A DNA stretch of 64,000 nt from Euptelea pleiosperma (lineage: Eukaryota; Streptophyta; Magnoliopsida; Ranunculales; Eupteleaceae), in the NCBI GenBank assembly GCA_035048495.1, contig CM068548.1, positions 12,327,464 to 12,391,463 on the forward strand. Direction: 5' to 3'. The notes under the pieces were generated by a model, which did no database searches, had not been told where the DNA came from, and saw only the letters and a list, made by a program, of their open reading frames with translations. Of this stretch, positions 11,775 to 24,247 are shown one piece after another. The position numbers were made by a program, and so were the translations under genes. Numbering within the stretch: position 1 is the first letter of the stretch; every line of letters starts with the position of its first letter.

Positions 11775-12049
11775 TTTCTTAAATGCCTTGAGATACACAC
11801 GCATATAAAAATAAAATAAACCATCTATGATTGAAAATATATAAATGTGTACCCTTATAATGAGTTATGACACACCAAATGACGTCCCTAATTAGACGCC
11901 TTTGTGGGGTCCACATAAAAATCAACCCACTCAGAGGAGATCAGTAACCAGTAGGCCCCTAATTTCAATTTATCTAACAATCTTTGACAAGGATGCGAAT
12001 ACACCGCACCAACTTCTATCACAGTGTGCTGACAGATGCTTCTATCAGT

Positions 12050-12355
12050 GTTCACACAGGACACGTGGCATGCTCTTGCTGGACGATGACCGTATGGATG
12101 TTTGGCCAGTCCATCAATAGATCTCTAAACCAAAAATATGCCTGATTAATGATTTACAACCTTTAGATCTTTGCACCCAAATAACGCTCAATAATGCTTG
12201 AATTATTACCGTTAAAAGCAACCCATGAAAATAACTTCAATCGAATCAATTATAAATCACTAATCAGGTTGATTTTTGGTTTAGAGGTCCACTGACGGAC
12301 TGGCCAAACATCCATACAGTCATCGTCCACTAAGAATATGCCACGTGGCATGTGA
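12050..12355. mobile_element. Palindromic MITE family P1, full copy (copy 1)
   Basis: Inverted halves: gatgaccgtatggatgtttg, then ccaaaaatatgcctgattaa at the left; aaatcactaatcaggttgat and ggccaaacatccatacagtc at the right. Flanks cacgtggcatg occur at both ends. It is retained at 25896-26195 and 35808-36107. Confidence 0.7.
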
Positions 12356-12711
12356 GAATGCTGTGATATGAGGTTACCCTTAAATGTATAATAATATGGA
12401 CAAACCACAAACGGATTCCATAAAGTCAAGTCTTTGACGAGCTGGCCCAGACAACGATGACAAATCCAACTCAGCAAAACAAAGGTAGGCGAGCATTGAC
12501 GTACTGGCCGTATGTCTCGCTGACGTTCATACTCCCATCATCACTGAGAATGGGCCAGGGATCATAGGTCAAAGTCTCCGCGGTTCTCGATCCGGGGACG
12601 AGGATAGGGATCGACTCACACTGATCTGAACGATACTGGGGTTTTCTTACTAGGATTCTTCAGATCGGGCAATCTGAATCCCGAGATTTTGAAGCATGCC
12701 AGGGAGACGTT

Positions 12712-12895
12712 AATTTTTGAAGCGGCAGAATTTTTAAGCAGCAATCATATGCCCAATGATCGCTCACCACATCCTATGTTTAGGATTTGGTTTAAAAAAT
12801 ATAATTTAAAAAGCAACTATGGGTATATGTGGCTGCACGCGATCATTGGCACATAATCGCACCTTAAAAATCTCCGCCCCTTCAAAATTGTTTTT
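12712..12895. mobile_element. Palindromic MITE family P7 (copy 1)
   Basis: Inverted halves: ttttgaagcggcagaatttt and catatgcccaatgatcgc at the left, gcgatcattggcacataatcg and tccgccccttcaaaa at the right. Further copies are at 26585-26760, 36500-36675 and 52505-53040. It has no coding capacity. Confidence 0.6.
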
Positions 12896-13155
12896 CACGC
12901 TCAAAACTAAATAATCCGAAAATAATTCTATAATCCGAAAATAATTCTAAAAAGTTGGTGAATTATTCATTCATGGTCAAACGTGTGAATTTTTCCAAAT
13001 TCAAATAGGACGTTGTTCGGTTCATTTTTTTTTTCTTTTTTTGAATAATTCATGGATCACCACTCAGTAAAAATAAAAATTACTGCTCTTTGAATCTAAC
13101 GGTGCTTAAGCCCTAATACCCAAATAATGTAACATACGTCTTAGGTGGAAACTAT

Positions 13156-13380
13156 ATATATATTGGTGTTTGGTAATGGATACAAGTTTATTCTAAATAG
13201 GGACAAGATTATTCATTTTGCTTCAAATGAAAACAAAATGATCAAACATATTGATATTAGACATCATTTTATTAGATAATAGGTAAAAGATAAAACTATC
13301 TCTATTGATTATATTGCAATTGGCTCTACATTGTTAGCTAGGAAAACCGATTTTTATAAAATTTCAAGCTCTTGATTGGG
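13156..13380 (+). pseudogene. Copia-type pol fragment (RNase H C-terminus), decayed, copy 1
   Basis: The frame matches the intact version in copy 2 and reads ...ENKMIKHIDIRHHFIR, then a stop, then KDKTISIDYIAIGS. IDIRHHFIR is the diagnostic motif near the end of Copia reverse transcriptase/RNase H polyproteins. A nonsense codon directly after the motif and loss of all upstream pol sequence mark it as dead. Confidence 0.75.
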
Positions 13381-13904
13381 TGTTAATCAACACAGTCAAA
13401 TTAAGTGGGTGACCCAAATTTAAAGAAACACATGGGTGTATTAATTCAACTGATTTTTAGGGCGCTTGCTAAACAAAATTTTAAAATCGGGATTGTCATT
13501 GACCGGTTACTCAAATAGACCGCGCATTTGGGATTTTCTGAGTTTTTATGAGAAAAAAAACTAATATTTAAAATTTCGGGTCAATGATGACCGGAACATT
13601 TTGGAGACGGGTTGACTAGTCTTCCTATTCAATCAACCATCCAATTTTTAGGTTTTATGTTCACGGGATATTTTTGTCCTTAAAATTTCCATATTTTATG
13701 ATTTTTTAAAGCTTTTTAATAAATTTTATATTTTATATATTTAATTAATAATTAATTTAATGAATCATCAAATCGACTCCCGAGTCATCGAAGTGACTTA
13801 ATCTGATGGACTTCTGAGTAGAGTCCAAGTTCCAAGTTTTAAACCCTGTTTTGAAACATTCCTAAATTTAACTCCAAATTTGATAAGGTTATAAGTTTCA
13901 GAAA

Positions 13905-14000
13905 GTGGTGATTTTTTGTGAGGATTATCTCCATGGTGACGAGAGTGACCCTCACCAAAAATCAGCCCTTAACTCATCTGTGAGTGGGCCCCACAACTAT
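13905..14000. repeat. MITE family P2, fragment
   Basis: Contains ggtgattttttgtgaggatt, atctccatggtga and its inverse caccaaaaatcagcccttaa, the inner hairpin of family P2. The same fragment is at about 27750-27835 and 37660-37745. Most of both arms is missing. Confidence 0.5.
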
Positions 14001-14274
14001 TAGTTATTATGTTAGTAACAAAAGCATTAGTCAATTAACTTATCACAACCCTAGTATAATGGCCAGGTCCGAGCTAGGTTAGTCAGATTGTTCGAGGCCT
14101 CATTACAAACCCATCTTTGATCAGGTACTAAAAAAATGAACCCGACTCTAACCCAAACCCGACCTGAAGTTATGTTGAAATTCCTACTATTAAAATCAAG
14201 CCATGGAAATAACTTCAATCCCACGCTTAGAAATCATTATATTGATCATGTTTATTTTTGGTTTGGTAGGTCCA

Positions 14275-14345
14275 ACTAGTGATTGACCAAACATCCATAT
14301 GGTCAGTGTCCTCTTAAGAATGTGTCACGTGGCTCATATTGGCTG
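14275..14345. repeat. MITE family P1, half element
   Basis: gaccaaacatccatatggtc, agtgtcctcttaagaatgtg and tcacgtggctcat match the right half of P1. The same half is at about 28110-28175 and 38025-38090. Confidence 0.5.
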
Positions 14346-14995
14346 AAGTCAGCCGCGCCACTGAATGCAGATGTTAGCGAAGAGATCACACCTAAGAGAT
14401 CTCTGGATTTCAAACTAAAATAGAACAAATTGTTACAATCATTTTATAAATTACATAATGAAAATAGGGTTGTCCCCACCACATCACATATTTTGTACCA
14501 AATCATAAAAACTCAGTTAGGGTAGTATTGATTATGTGATCTGCAATCAAACAATATGTCTTTGTTGTTGTCGTTACATGTAAACGGGGTTTGATTCCTC
14601 GCACAAGTAACTCATCTAGAACTTTCCGGTCCCACAACATGCCACATCTGCTTTCTTGAATCCTGTTTCCACCACCAAAAAATGAATTTCAGAAAATAAT
14701 AACGGTAAATGGTTTGGGGTGGTGTTACCGTTTTAACGGCGTTAAAATTGTTAAAATGGTGTGATTTTAAACCATGGGATATGCTAATGCATGCAATGTG
14801 GCGCTCAGGAGCTGCATGTTATCACTTATATATAGCTAGTGGGTGCATGGCACGTCCCCATGGCACTCCCCGAAAAAATATTTGCCAAAATCAGGTGTGA
14901 GTTGTTGAGATCCACCATTCATTTAGGGATAAGATCTCGGCCTTTCTTTGTTGAAGCCGGTAAGAAGGGGTATAAACGGGGAGACAGTGACTTAC

Positions 14996-15491
14996 AATAT
15001 TTGGATGGGTTCTGAATCGCATCGAGTAAGATATCATATGTGTTTGCAAACTTCAGATTGATCCCAGGAAGCTCCTTGTTTGGTTTGACAACCAAGACTT
15101 GTAACTTTACATTGAAATCCGTAGCAACTTTGTTGTACCTCTCAATACAACGATTCCCATTCAAAAAATTTAAGGTTCTGACCAATGGCAAGCACCCCGT
15201 AGGGGGAAGGCCACGGATACCAATATTCCGAGCTCCCAGGCTATAGAGCTCTTTAATGAACTTTTCAGCAATCCCGAGGAGGAAGTTCCCGAACTGTTGA
15301 ACAGTGTACTGCAATGCCCGGTCGGGTAATATGTAGTAGTTCATTCAGAGCGAAGTCATTTTTGTCCCTAGCCCTATCAAATACAATGCCTCGCTCAACA
15401 CTTCATTAGCCTTCCCCTCCCCAAGATACGCCTTCAATGCCTTCTGGTAATCCTTGTAGAACTTCATTTCCTCCCCCAAAGGAATTACAGA
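14996..15491 (-). pseudogene. GDSL esterase/lipase pseudogene, copy 1 (5'-truncated, frameshifted)
   Basis: Minus-strand remnant of a plant GDSL-type secreted esterase/lipase. After an acceptor at 15493-15492 it encodes SVIPLGEEMKFYKDYQKA and then ALYLIGLGT. A 2-bp excess near 15358-15362 then shifts the expected NDFAL frame. The other frame continues NYYILPDRALQYTVQQFG..., SLGARNIGIRGLPPTGCLP and VVKPNKELPGINLKFANTYD, up to a donor (GTAAG) at 14995. GARNIGIRGLPPTGCLP is the conserved family block III region. The 5' exon with the catalytic GDS motif is absent because homology to the other copy breaks at 15547. No final exon is recognisable, so this is a non-functional fragment. Confidence 0.85.
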
Positions 15492-15547
15492 CTGCGAGCC
15501 GCCGATATCAACGGTACGATACAGTAACCAATGTAACATAATTTATG

Positions 15548-16095
15548 GAGTTGAAAAGTTTTAAGCAAAATTGCAGCTTCATGAAATCTCTCCATGAGAA
15601 AATCTCTCCATGTAATTGAGAGAAAATCTCTTCAATTACTTAAATATTTCCAAAAACGTCTTTATAAAATCTCTCCATGTACTCGGTCGAATCAACCCAA
15701 ATATCCCCAAGCGTCACTGTAGCATGATGATCTCTATTTCATAAAATATTAGGTCATCTTAACGGTCAGCAAAGCCCGTCAAAATTTTGGAATCTACAGT
15801 ACTTTTGTACCAGCATGGACAGCATTAACATATTGTATCTCATAAGGTACATGTGGTAGATGTTGTCCAATAGAGGCCCACATCGCTGTTTGATCTCTCC
15901 CAAGGACTGTAGGCCAGGCCCATTGGATGCTTATGACCAGTCCTTGGCATGGCCCACAAACTACTTTCGAGAGGATCCACGCAGGAAGATATTTCTTTAG
16001 TTTTGTCCTAGTTATATAGATAGAAAATCTCTCCATCTGTAGTAGAGAGAAAATCTCTCTCCATTATAATTGAAAGATTTTGTCTCCATTCATAG
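15548..16095. repeat. Copy-specific segment with repeated AAATCTCTCCATG units
   Basis: Begins exactly where the copy 1/copy 2 homology stops and occupies the place of the missing GDSL exon 1. Units such as aaatctctccatg, ttgagagaaaatctctt and tagagagaaaatctctctcc occur in clusters at 15588-15680 and 16020-16085, suggesting the two ends of one element. No gene is seen. Confidence 0.45.
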
Positions 16096-16099
16096 GTTG

Positions 16100-16880
16100 T
16101 AAACTTCTATACATAAGTCCAATCAACGGCTAGAAATCACTAATCAAGCTGATTTTTGGTTAGGTCCACCTAGGGATTAACAACCATTTGGCGTACCCAC
16201 ATACATGTCTTACTCCGTTTTCCCCAAGAAAGTTCTCAGAATAGACGTCTTTGCTCTTTCACCAAGAAATTTTCTCTTTAGACGTGTGAGTCCACACGGC
16301 ATTTGAGGTCCACTGGTCCACACTCCACACCCCTCCGCTTTCTTTTTTTTTAAGTTTTTTTTTTACCCAAAAAAGTGGGATCCACACGAGCAGATGGTGG
16401 GGACTTTAGGTCAAATCCATTGGATTGTAAGTCCTCGAGATACTAGTCAGGTCGTGCATTTTGAAGATGTACAGTCCAACCGCATACTCTAACACGGCTC
16501 GTCAACAAAATAGCGGCTCCACCGAACGAACCCTTTTAAATTACCGAAACACCCTCCGATGTCCGCGTAGGGAGAATCACGCGGTCTAGAGAAGTACTAT
16601 GACCCACGCGCTTTAGCTGCAATTTTTTTGTTATAACTCATTAGTTGACTTGTCGTAAGACTTGGTCCAACAAGTTAGATTATGATAATCAAATCACCAA
16701 GGTTCAGGTGGGTCCATCCATGCATGTATGTGCGACACGTGTTCTGTTGACTTTGGTGCACTCAGATTGTAGTCTTCGTCTATAACTCTATATATACATA
16801 CCATATAAACAACTGACATCTTCACCGAAAGAAAACCTGAAAATCCAAGGACCTGCGATGGAGGTATCTCCCTGCAATGC

Positions 16881-16882
<2 letters not shown>
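16100..16882. other. No gene seen; P1 and P2 MITE scraps
   Basis: Contains a P1 half (aacggctagaaatcactaat, tgatttttggttaggtcc) at about 16120-16180 and a P2 end (caaccatttggcgtaccc) at about 16185. The rest is unremarkable AT-rich sequence without a supported reading frame. Confidence 0.4.
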
Positions 16883-16961
<79 letters not shown>

Positions 16962-16962
16962 T

Positions 16963-16999
<37 letters not shown>
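16883..16999. repeat. (CT)n microsatellite, about 117 bp
   Basis: Almost uninterrupted CT dinucleotide array, broken only by a CTCA and a TTCT variant. Its length makes it prone to slippage. Open frames called across it (Ser-Leu or Arg-Glu repeats) are artefacts of the repeat. Confidence 0.95.
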
Positions 17000-17000
<1 letters not shown>

Positions 17001-17169
17001 TGCTGATTTGCTATACTGATTGTAGGGTCATTAGTTCCATCGAGTTGGAGGGTGATGGGTTGATCCGGGCCCTTTGATCTTTATTGGAAGAATCGTCCTC
17101 ATATCGAAGGTATGTACATCTTTAATTTTCATGGCATTTGGATAAGCTTTGTTCAGGTTTTGAAACATC

Positions 17170-17510
17170 TGTTAGAATTCACGTTATCTCACAGGTCTCT
17201 TTGAAAAGTCAACCTAATTAGCTGAATTGTAACCATTGGATCCATAAGCCGTGTTTGCATCCATTGGTGGATTTGCCCATAAAAATAAGCTTGATTGGTT
17301 ATTTCTAGCCACTGGATTCGATTACTTTTTCCATCATGGGCTTGAAAACCACATATGGGCTTGTTCAGGAAGCCTATGATGAAAATATTGCCTGAATCCA
17401 AAGGTTATATATCACCAACAAAATGAATTTTTGGTGTGTACTTTCACCAAGGGGTGGGCCAAACATTCATGGGTCAGTAGTGCCCAAAGAGTTGCCACAT
17501 GGCACTTTGG
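17170..17510. repeat. MITE family P1, diverged copy
   Basis: Contains taaccattggatccataag, cataaaaataagcttgattg, ggttatttctagccactgga, and at the right gggtgggccaaacattcatg plus agttgccacatggcac. These are degraded P1 blocks in the expected order. Confidence 0.5.
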
Positions 17511-17642
17511 AAGGGTAGGAGCAAGAAAAAGTTTGATGACCGGTACCTATACAACGCAAGAACAGTCAAAAGTCTCAACTGCACATTTTTATTAATTATA
17601 TTTAAAAATTATTTGTCGTTTTGTCACAAAGTCCTTGCATCA

Positions 17643-17960
17643 CCATGGTTTAAAAAACAGCCGTTGTAACGAAAATAGCAGCCGTTATAATGGATTCAGA
17701 CCTACCCCGTTACGTTATGAACCGTATTAAAGCTCAGAAAATAACAGCCATTATTTTCGTTATAACAGCCTTTTTAATGGTCGTTATATTATGAATAACT
17801 TTGTGGAAAAAAAAAAGAGAAATTTTATTGAAAATTGTAATTCAAATTTCGAATTTTGAATTTTAGTGCTGCCTTTTCAAATTTTTTGTTATTTAAAATT
17901 TTGTCCATGTGCATTACAATTAATTATAACGGATGTTATAATGGAAAAAAGCGGTAATGG
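17643..17960. repeat. Inverted-repeat element with GCCGTTATAACGG units
   Basis: Starts ccatggtttaaaaaacagcc, then repeats gccgttataatgg, cgttacgttatgaac and ataacagccattattttcg in both orientations up to 17960. Relatives are at 24248-24460, 34160-34372, 58428-58500 and a fragment at 14700-14775. It is non-coding, with subterminal repeats as in hAT-like MITEs. Confidence 0.5.
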
Positions 17961-18342
17961 CCCCAATTTGTGGAACCAATGATTGGTTCCCCATGATTTG
18001 GGCCAACATGATTAGTTTTTCAGTAAGTGTAGGCTTGAACACTGCAACCTCAACCTTTGTTCTCATATCACGAAAGATAAAATTTTGGGAATTTTTGACA
18101 TATCTCCAATCCTTGAAATTTGAGATACCCCTATCTTCCATCCACTTTACTTCTTCTTAGTCGTTGATTGTCGTGGAACATCCAAAAATGACCGAAAAGA
18201 CAAAAGTACCCTTCTTCAACATTGGAATGAGATTTTTGTTGCAGTTAATTCTGTTGGAAATTGACCTCCCACGAACATAAAAAGTAGAGAACCAATAAGA
18301 TTAATCACACAAACACAACATATTTATGTGGATCAACAATGT

Positions 18343-19946
18343 ACCTATATATACGTTCACGGCTAAGAACAAGTGTTTCATTGTCTCTAAAGATTTAGAG
18401 TTACAATAATTTCCTCCCTTTCACTCTGTCATTGTACTAGTAAAATCCCAAGTCCCCTCCTTTAGAGAATATACATAATCTCTCGGACAAAGAAATACAC
18501 AGAGTACCTATATAGCAATACTCTCTACAAATACAACACACCTGTCAGATGTAGTTTCAACAACCCTAGCTACTCAAACCAAGAAACGAATTCTTCCCTA
18601 CGATTGGCATACGAAGTGGTCGCTAATGTTAGCTAGTGCACTAGCAACGATATGGATGTCAAAAATGAGATGAAATACGATCATAAAAAGTTGTGGATTG
18701 ATTTAATTATGTATTAATAAAAAAAATATTTTATACAAGAGTAAAACACAACAAATGTATAGTTTCAAACCCAATCTGAAACTGGCTATAGATTCATTAA
18801 GAATTTTTAATTCTCATCTACAGGTATATACTACTATTTATACTATAAAAATGAAAAGGAGACAAGTCTCCGATATAGTGCTTATCACTAATCATTTTCA
18901 ATTAGTTTTTCTATTGAATTTAGATATTAAGATCATCAGTCACATAGGTTGAGTTTTCATTCAGATAATTTTCTCAATTTTTGTCTTAAAACCCATCCCC
19001 CTCATGTTTTATGAATTATCTCTTTTTTTTTTCTTTTCGTTAAAGAATATTCTAAGTTATGATTTGATTTTAGAAAATCAATAGTTTTGATTTCTTTAGT
19101 GAATAATTGTATTTTGCATTTGCTATCTTAGCATGACAATCACAATAAATAGTAGTTATTGGCACTGGTAAAGGCCAATTTGGTATCTTCAGTGAATAGT
19201 TTTTCGCTATTTGAATTCTACTGCAATTTTGTCTAAAATTGTAACTCTAATTTTGTAGTTGATCAGCTATAGATATTTGTTTCGTAGAGTTCTAAGACAT
19301 TGCAACACACACAATTGTAAATATCTTTTTTATAAGTCCATAAATATGTTGAAAAGGAGAGATCAAGGTGACCTGAAAAAAAAAATACAAAGAAGAGGGT
19401 ATGTAAACCACTAAAATAAAGGAAAGTATTGAGCCTCTCACTTTAGGGAAAATGTTGTTCCAACTAAAGAGGTATGCTTTTATACTAGTGATAGTTTCCT
19501 AAGAGTGTTATCCTTTCCTTGAAAAATTCTCTTATTCCTCTCCATCCACATGCTCCAAATGATGGCAAAGGGCAACATTTCCCACAGCTTGTTGTCCCTG
19601 TTAGATAAAGCAACCTAGGGCTAGCTAGCCAACAATACTCCAATTATTCCCGACATGGTCTAAAGAAAACCCACTTGATCTAAAAACTAAGACCAAATCT
19701 GCCTAGTAAAGCCACAATGTAATAGAAGCTAGTTCGTGTTCTCACCATTGAATTTGCACATTACACACTAGTTTACCAAAATCTACTTTTTAGTTATCAA
19801 ATTCTCTATAATAAGCAATTTGTTTAGAGATGCAACCCATGTAAAGAAACAAATTTTGGAAGGAACATTGGATTTTCAAATGTTACAACAAGAGCACGAA
19901 AGTGTGGAGGAAGATGGTGATGTAAATGCATCATAATTAAATCTAA
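18343..19946. other. Left part of copy 2 of the older duplication; no gene seen
   Basis: 18343-18790 matches window positions 1-470. From there to 19946 the sequence is AT-rich and unlike copy 1, which has about 3.7 kb of other DNA in this place. Short phrases (for example ggcaaagggcaacatttccc near 19565) hint at an old retroelement, but nothing is clear enough to name. Confidence 0.45.
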
Positions 19947-22248
19947 GTGTCCTATGTTCAAAACCCACTAGAAATACTTTACAGAAGAATTAAATGACAC
20001 ACATGAATCTAAGTGTCCTCGGTTCAAAACTCTCTAGGTACACTTTAAAGTTGAACATTTGTATGAGCCACCATCGCACATTTTTAGATACCATTGACCA
20101 TATGGATGTTTGGCCAAACCCTAGGTGGACCAAAAATCAACGTGATTAATTATTTTTAACCATTGGATCTGAGTGCATGGACTCTGTCGAGAATGATATT
20201 GTCACCCTAGTGTATGGCACATATTATATTCTAGCGATCCTAGAGTGCATGGTCCACCTCAGGTGCACCAATAGCACCTAGCTCTAGATTCAAGCAAATG
20301 GACTAAAAGCAATCACAAATTTGGACGGTTGAAAGATGTGACTCAAATTAAATGGTTTGGATCGATTCATTAATTTTAGCTAAAGATACAGTAACGAGTA
20401 GTTAAGTAACACGTGACCAAGCTTTGTGATTATGGTTTTATTAGCCATATAGCTATCACATATGTCATGGGTGAATTATAAATTACTCTTTTAGACTTGA
20501 GTCTTAAGAGACTTGGTGGGTTCTTGCACACGCAAGGGCCCATGGGAAATGTAAGGCCTTCCAAGAGGGATTTGGTCCAAGACTCTAGAAATCCTTAGCG
20601 CGCATACTGTATGCGCAAAACACACACACTGCGTCGAGTCGGGCCAAACTTGGGCTTGGGATTGGGGCTTAATTGCCTATCTTTTTATGCCCGTGTGTTT
20701 TAAACGTTTTAGACACAACCGTTCCTCGAACTTTCTCCATGGTGACTCTTCATTCAGAAGACACCGTCCATGGTTTTGGTGACTGTTTGTACACCCATCT
20801 CTTATTCTATTGAATCATATGTCTGTACTCGTCTACTTCTTTGAGGACATTATATTCGTCAAGTTCGCGGTGTAGAGCCAAATAGGAATACCCTTTTAGC
20901 ACGTGGCGGGTTGTATCCTAGAGAGCGAACGCCTGCAGAACTGTCGTACAGTAGTAGGGGTGAATCTTCGCTTTAGGACAGTGCGCGCGTATCACTTAGA
21001 GACAATAATGACATCATATAATGTACTTATTTACGATGTCATTATTACATCATAATATGTGTGGTTGAGGCCATTGACCATTGCATTCAAGAGATCCACG
21101 CAGTTGTTGCCTAGTGAACCATAGTTGTTTTTTTTTTTGAATTTTTTCGAATCCAATGGTCAATGCATGACCTCAAACTGCACATATTTTTTTTGAATCC
21201 AAGGGTCCCTGAAAGTTATATCTTTTATATATTATTAATAAAAAAAATTATATTAATGAATGTATATGATAAATCTTCTACAATTTGTTATCTGACTTAA
21301 GAATTTGTATTTTGTATTTTTCATCAAATTTAGGTCACCCGGCCCGATCCAATCCAATAGCTTATAGGATCAGGTCTGAATCTAGATTTGTGAACCGATA
21401 AAATACTGGATCAGGTTTGGACCTACCTTGATCCGATCCGAACCCAATCCATTGACGGCCCTAGTTTCCACTGTCACGAGTACCATCATCAATGCAACAA
21501 CCAATCCATTAATTAACCATGTGTATCTCTAATTACATAAAACATTTAAATGAATTCGCTCAAGCAGTGATTGATCAACCATGCTTTACAAATGCCACTT
21601 GCCACACTCTTGTAGGCCCCCACTAACTCTTTGTCTCTTGGTGGGACCTACACACCAAATGGGAGTAGAAAAAAAACTCATACATTATCCAAAAAACTTT
21701 GGGTTTTTTGTGGGACAGTCGTCGTCGTCCCTTAGAATTAGGGTTTTTTATGTGGGGCAAGTGCAACAATGCTTTTAGGAACATTCTCCAGTCAAATTAT
21801 TTAGGCGCATGGCTCATGTGCACCAGAGCAGGCGATTCCTGTCTCTTCTAACATGGACGTCGATGTCCATCTTGATTCTTGACTGAATTAAATGCAACAC
21901 AGAGAGACGACGTTATGTGCCATTTTCTCCAATCTTTCAAACCCATTTCCCAAAATCAAATTGCATAACAGAATGTCTATCAGTAAAATAAGAAGAACAA
22001 GGGAAGCGAAATGAACAGCTCAACACCTGCCTTTTTTGTTTTTTGTTAAAAAGGAAAAGTTCTTACTATAGATAAAACATAAACGTACATCAGTGAAGCT
22101 ACTACATAAGATCAACAAGACTAAAAACGCTGAGAACAAGACCAAAACACAAGATCGACTCTCATCGAAGGCTAGAAACACAAGACCTTCCTTATTCCTC
22201 ACTGTGAAACTGTAAACACTAACAACTAATTGCGCCCATGGAATCGAA

Positions 22249-22320
22249 TCAATTTCCATGTATAATCGGGGTTGGGTGTTCTAATTTCGAGGCGACCATG
22301 AGAACTATAACTATTATAGC
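22249..22320 (-). pseudogene. Duplicated C-terminal tail of the four-TM gene, copy 2
   Basis: Same tail duplicate as at 6930-7000. The minus strand reads ...VIVLMVASKLEHPTPIIHGN, then a stop. It lies just 3' of the full gene. Confidence 0.55.
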
Positions 22321-22396
22321 GCTTTGATAGAGCCAAAACAGCTATTTATACCGCTTCCTCAATCACAGACCAGAAACAACACAAGACCTTTTGATT

Positions 22397-22882
22397 TTAC
22401 ACCGGGGAACCTGATGAGTGTATAGTCGGGGTTGGGTGTTCTAATTTCCAGGCGACCATGAGAACAATAACTATTAGAAAAATCACAGACAGGGAAACGA
22501 GACAAGCGAACCCAACGAGATACATGGGGTTGGCTATGCAGGTCCGAAGAATGCAAGTAAGCGATATGAAAATGAGGCCGGTCCACATCAACCTTTTCTG
22601 GAACCAAACAGTTGAGGGACTCGTGGGAAAAGCGATCAAGTGCAAAGACAAGCCGATTCCAAGAAACAAGGTTACATGGAGGGACGCGATATAGGTGCTG
22701 TAGAGAACAGGGTTTTTGTCGAACTTACCAGGAGAGTTGATGAGGAGTGCAACGGCCGTGCCCGCCAAGAAGAATGCTACTGCTGGTACAATATTACCAA
22801 CACGGTCAGATTCGGATCCTTCTATCTGCGGCGATGGCCGCTGTTTCGACGCATTGTTCGATGGTTTTCCGGCGTCTTCCAT
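22397..22882 (-). CDS. Four-membrane-segment protein of unknown family, copy 2 (161 aa)
   Basis: Intact 161-codon frame, identical to copy 1 except I135L and H157S. It has a polar N-terminus (28 residues), four hydrophobic segments at about 29-48, 60-84, 98-117 and 120-144, and a short tail ending SSGSPV. There is no signal-peptide-like start and no known motif. The two genuine copies sit about 15.3 kb apart in the same orientation. Near-perfect protein conservation next to a decayed GDSL gene on the same duplicated block suggests this is the block's functional cargo. The function is unknown. Confidence 0.65.
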   Translation of the reverse strand: MEDAGKPSNNASKQRPSPQIEGSESDRVGNIVPAVAFFLAGTAVALLINSPGKFDKNPVLYSTYIASLHVTLFLGIGLSLHLIAFPTSPSTVWFQKRLMWTGLIFISLTCILRTCIANPMYLVGFACLVSLSVIFLIVIVLMVAWKLEHPTPTIHSSGSPV

Positions 22883-23956
22883 CCTTTTATCTGAATTTGG
22901 CCGGAGGAATTGAGTTGAGGGAACTGAGCTTCTCTTGGTCAGTCACCTAGGCGGCTGGGCCTGCCGCCTGCATACTGCCTAATATTTATGCAATTTTTAG
23001 ATGATAATATCAAACATATCTTCATTTTATGACTTTTCCGAGATTCTCACTGATTCATTGAACGGTGATCAGTTGGTCTGTCGGTAACATTGTGGTGTGG
23101 GGCATAGCCCTAGGCTATATTAAGGGAGAATTTGAGCCGTAGATAGTACCTAGCTAAATTGTCCAAAGTTCATAGTTAGTCAAAATGGGTTTGCATTATT
23201 GCATGACATATTGACAAATCATATGGCAACACGTGGTGCACTTCTAGAAGATAAGTGGCTCACAATGTTTAGCTTCGTCTGCAAGTTATGGTTTTGAGGT
23301 CTTTGATCAAGGAATCTGGTTTGTATAGAACCGGTCCCATACTCCCATACAAAGTTTGATAGGATCCCTCTCAAAATCCTTCCAATATCTCTCTCAAAGT
23401 CTTTGCCGATGCCGGATCGGCAAAGACTTTGAGTTGTTGTTGAGTTGGCGAATATTACGGGCAGTGGGCGTGATTTTTAATTTTTATTTCTTAAAGAAAA
23501 AAAGTATAATGGGTTTCGTGAACAGGTTTATGAATTCGTTCAAGCCCACTATTAGAACTTCTCAAATCAACGGCTAGAAAACCAACATTGCCGCTCAAGT
23601 TTCCGCTTTTAAAATAGAGAAAATATGGTTGAAACATGGCCCACTAAAATCAAATAGTTGTCCCCTGATCCCGACCCTTTATGAAAAATAAATGATAACA
23701 TCACCTGAGGATATTCTCTTGTCAAATAACGAAGGTCCCACTTTATCCTCTATTAATGGCAGCATACTATTATTAAGTGGCTCCACTAATCAAGCTGATG
23801 TTTTATGTGTAGGTCTTCCACCTAGGGATTTGCAAAACATCCACAGTCACCGTCCAATAAAAATGTCGGCTCATATTGTTGGCGGTCATCCTCTGTCCTT
23901 ACTGTCGACAGGTAGCGAATTTTGACGTGAGCAATCTAAAGAACTGTGACTGAAGC

Positions 23957-24088
23957 TGTTTACAGCCACATGATTCTCGGCACGTATCCCAGTTCTTTTT
24001 GGCTTTTGTAATAAAAAAAATTAAAAATAGGTGGCAAAAAAACCTCTGGTATGTATCGAGAATTGTGTGGCTGTGACTGTGAACGAAG
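23957..24088. repeat. Foldback element, short form (arms only), copy 2
   Basis: Arms acagccacatgattctcggc and cgagaattgtgtggctgtga are separated by about 60 bp. The roughly 750-bp interior found in copy 1 is absent. The same short form is at 33865-33996. Confidence 0.6.
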
Positions 24089-24247
24089 TTTTTCTCCAAA
24101 GAAAGCATTTAATCATTGTGGGTCCATGGTCCGAAATGGACCGTAATCCCAGTTCATAACATTACATCGGCGTTCAGCGGTTGGTTAGGCCAAAAATAGA
24201 TAGAGCAGATTGATAGGAAGATCGTCATCCTCGGATCTATAGATCAA

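Noticed and set aside
16694..17077. Long open frames of Arg-Glu or Ser-Leu repeats
   Set aside because: They only read through the CT/GA microsatellite on each strand.
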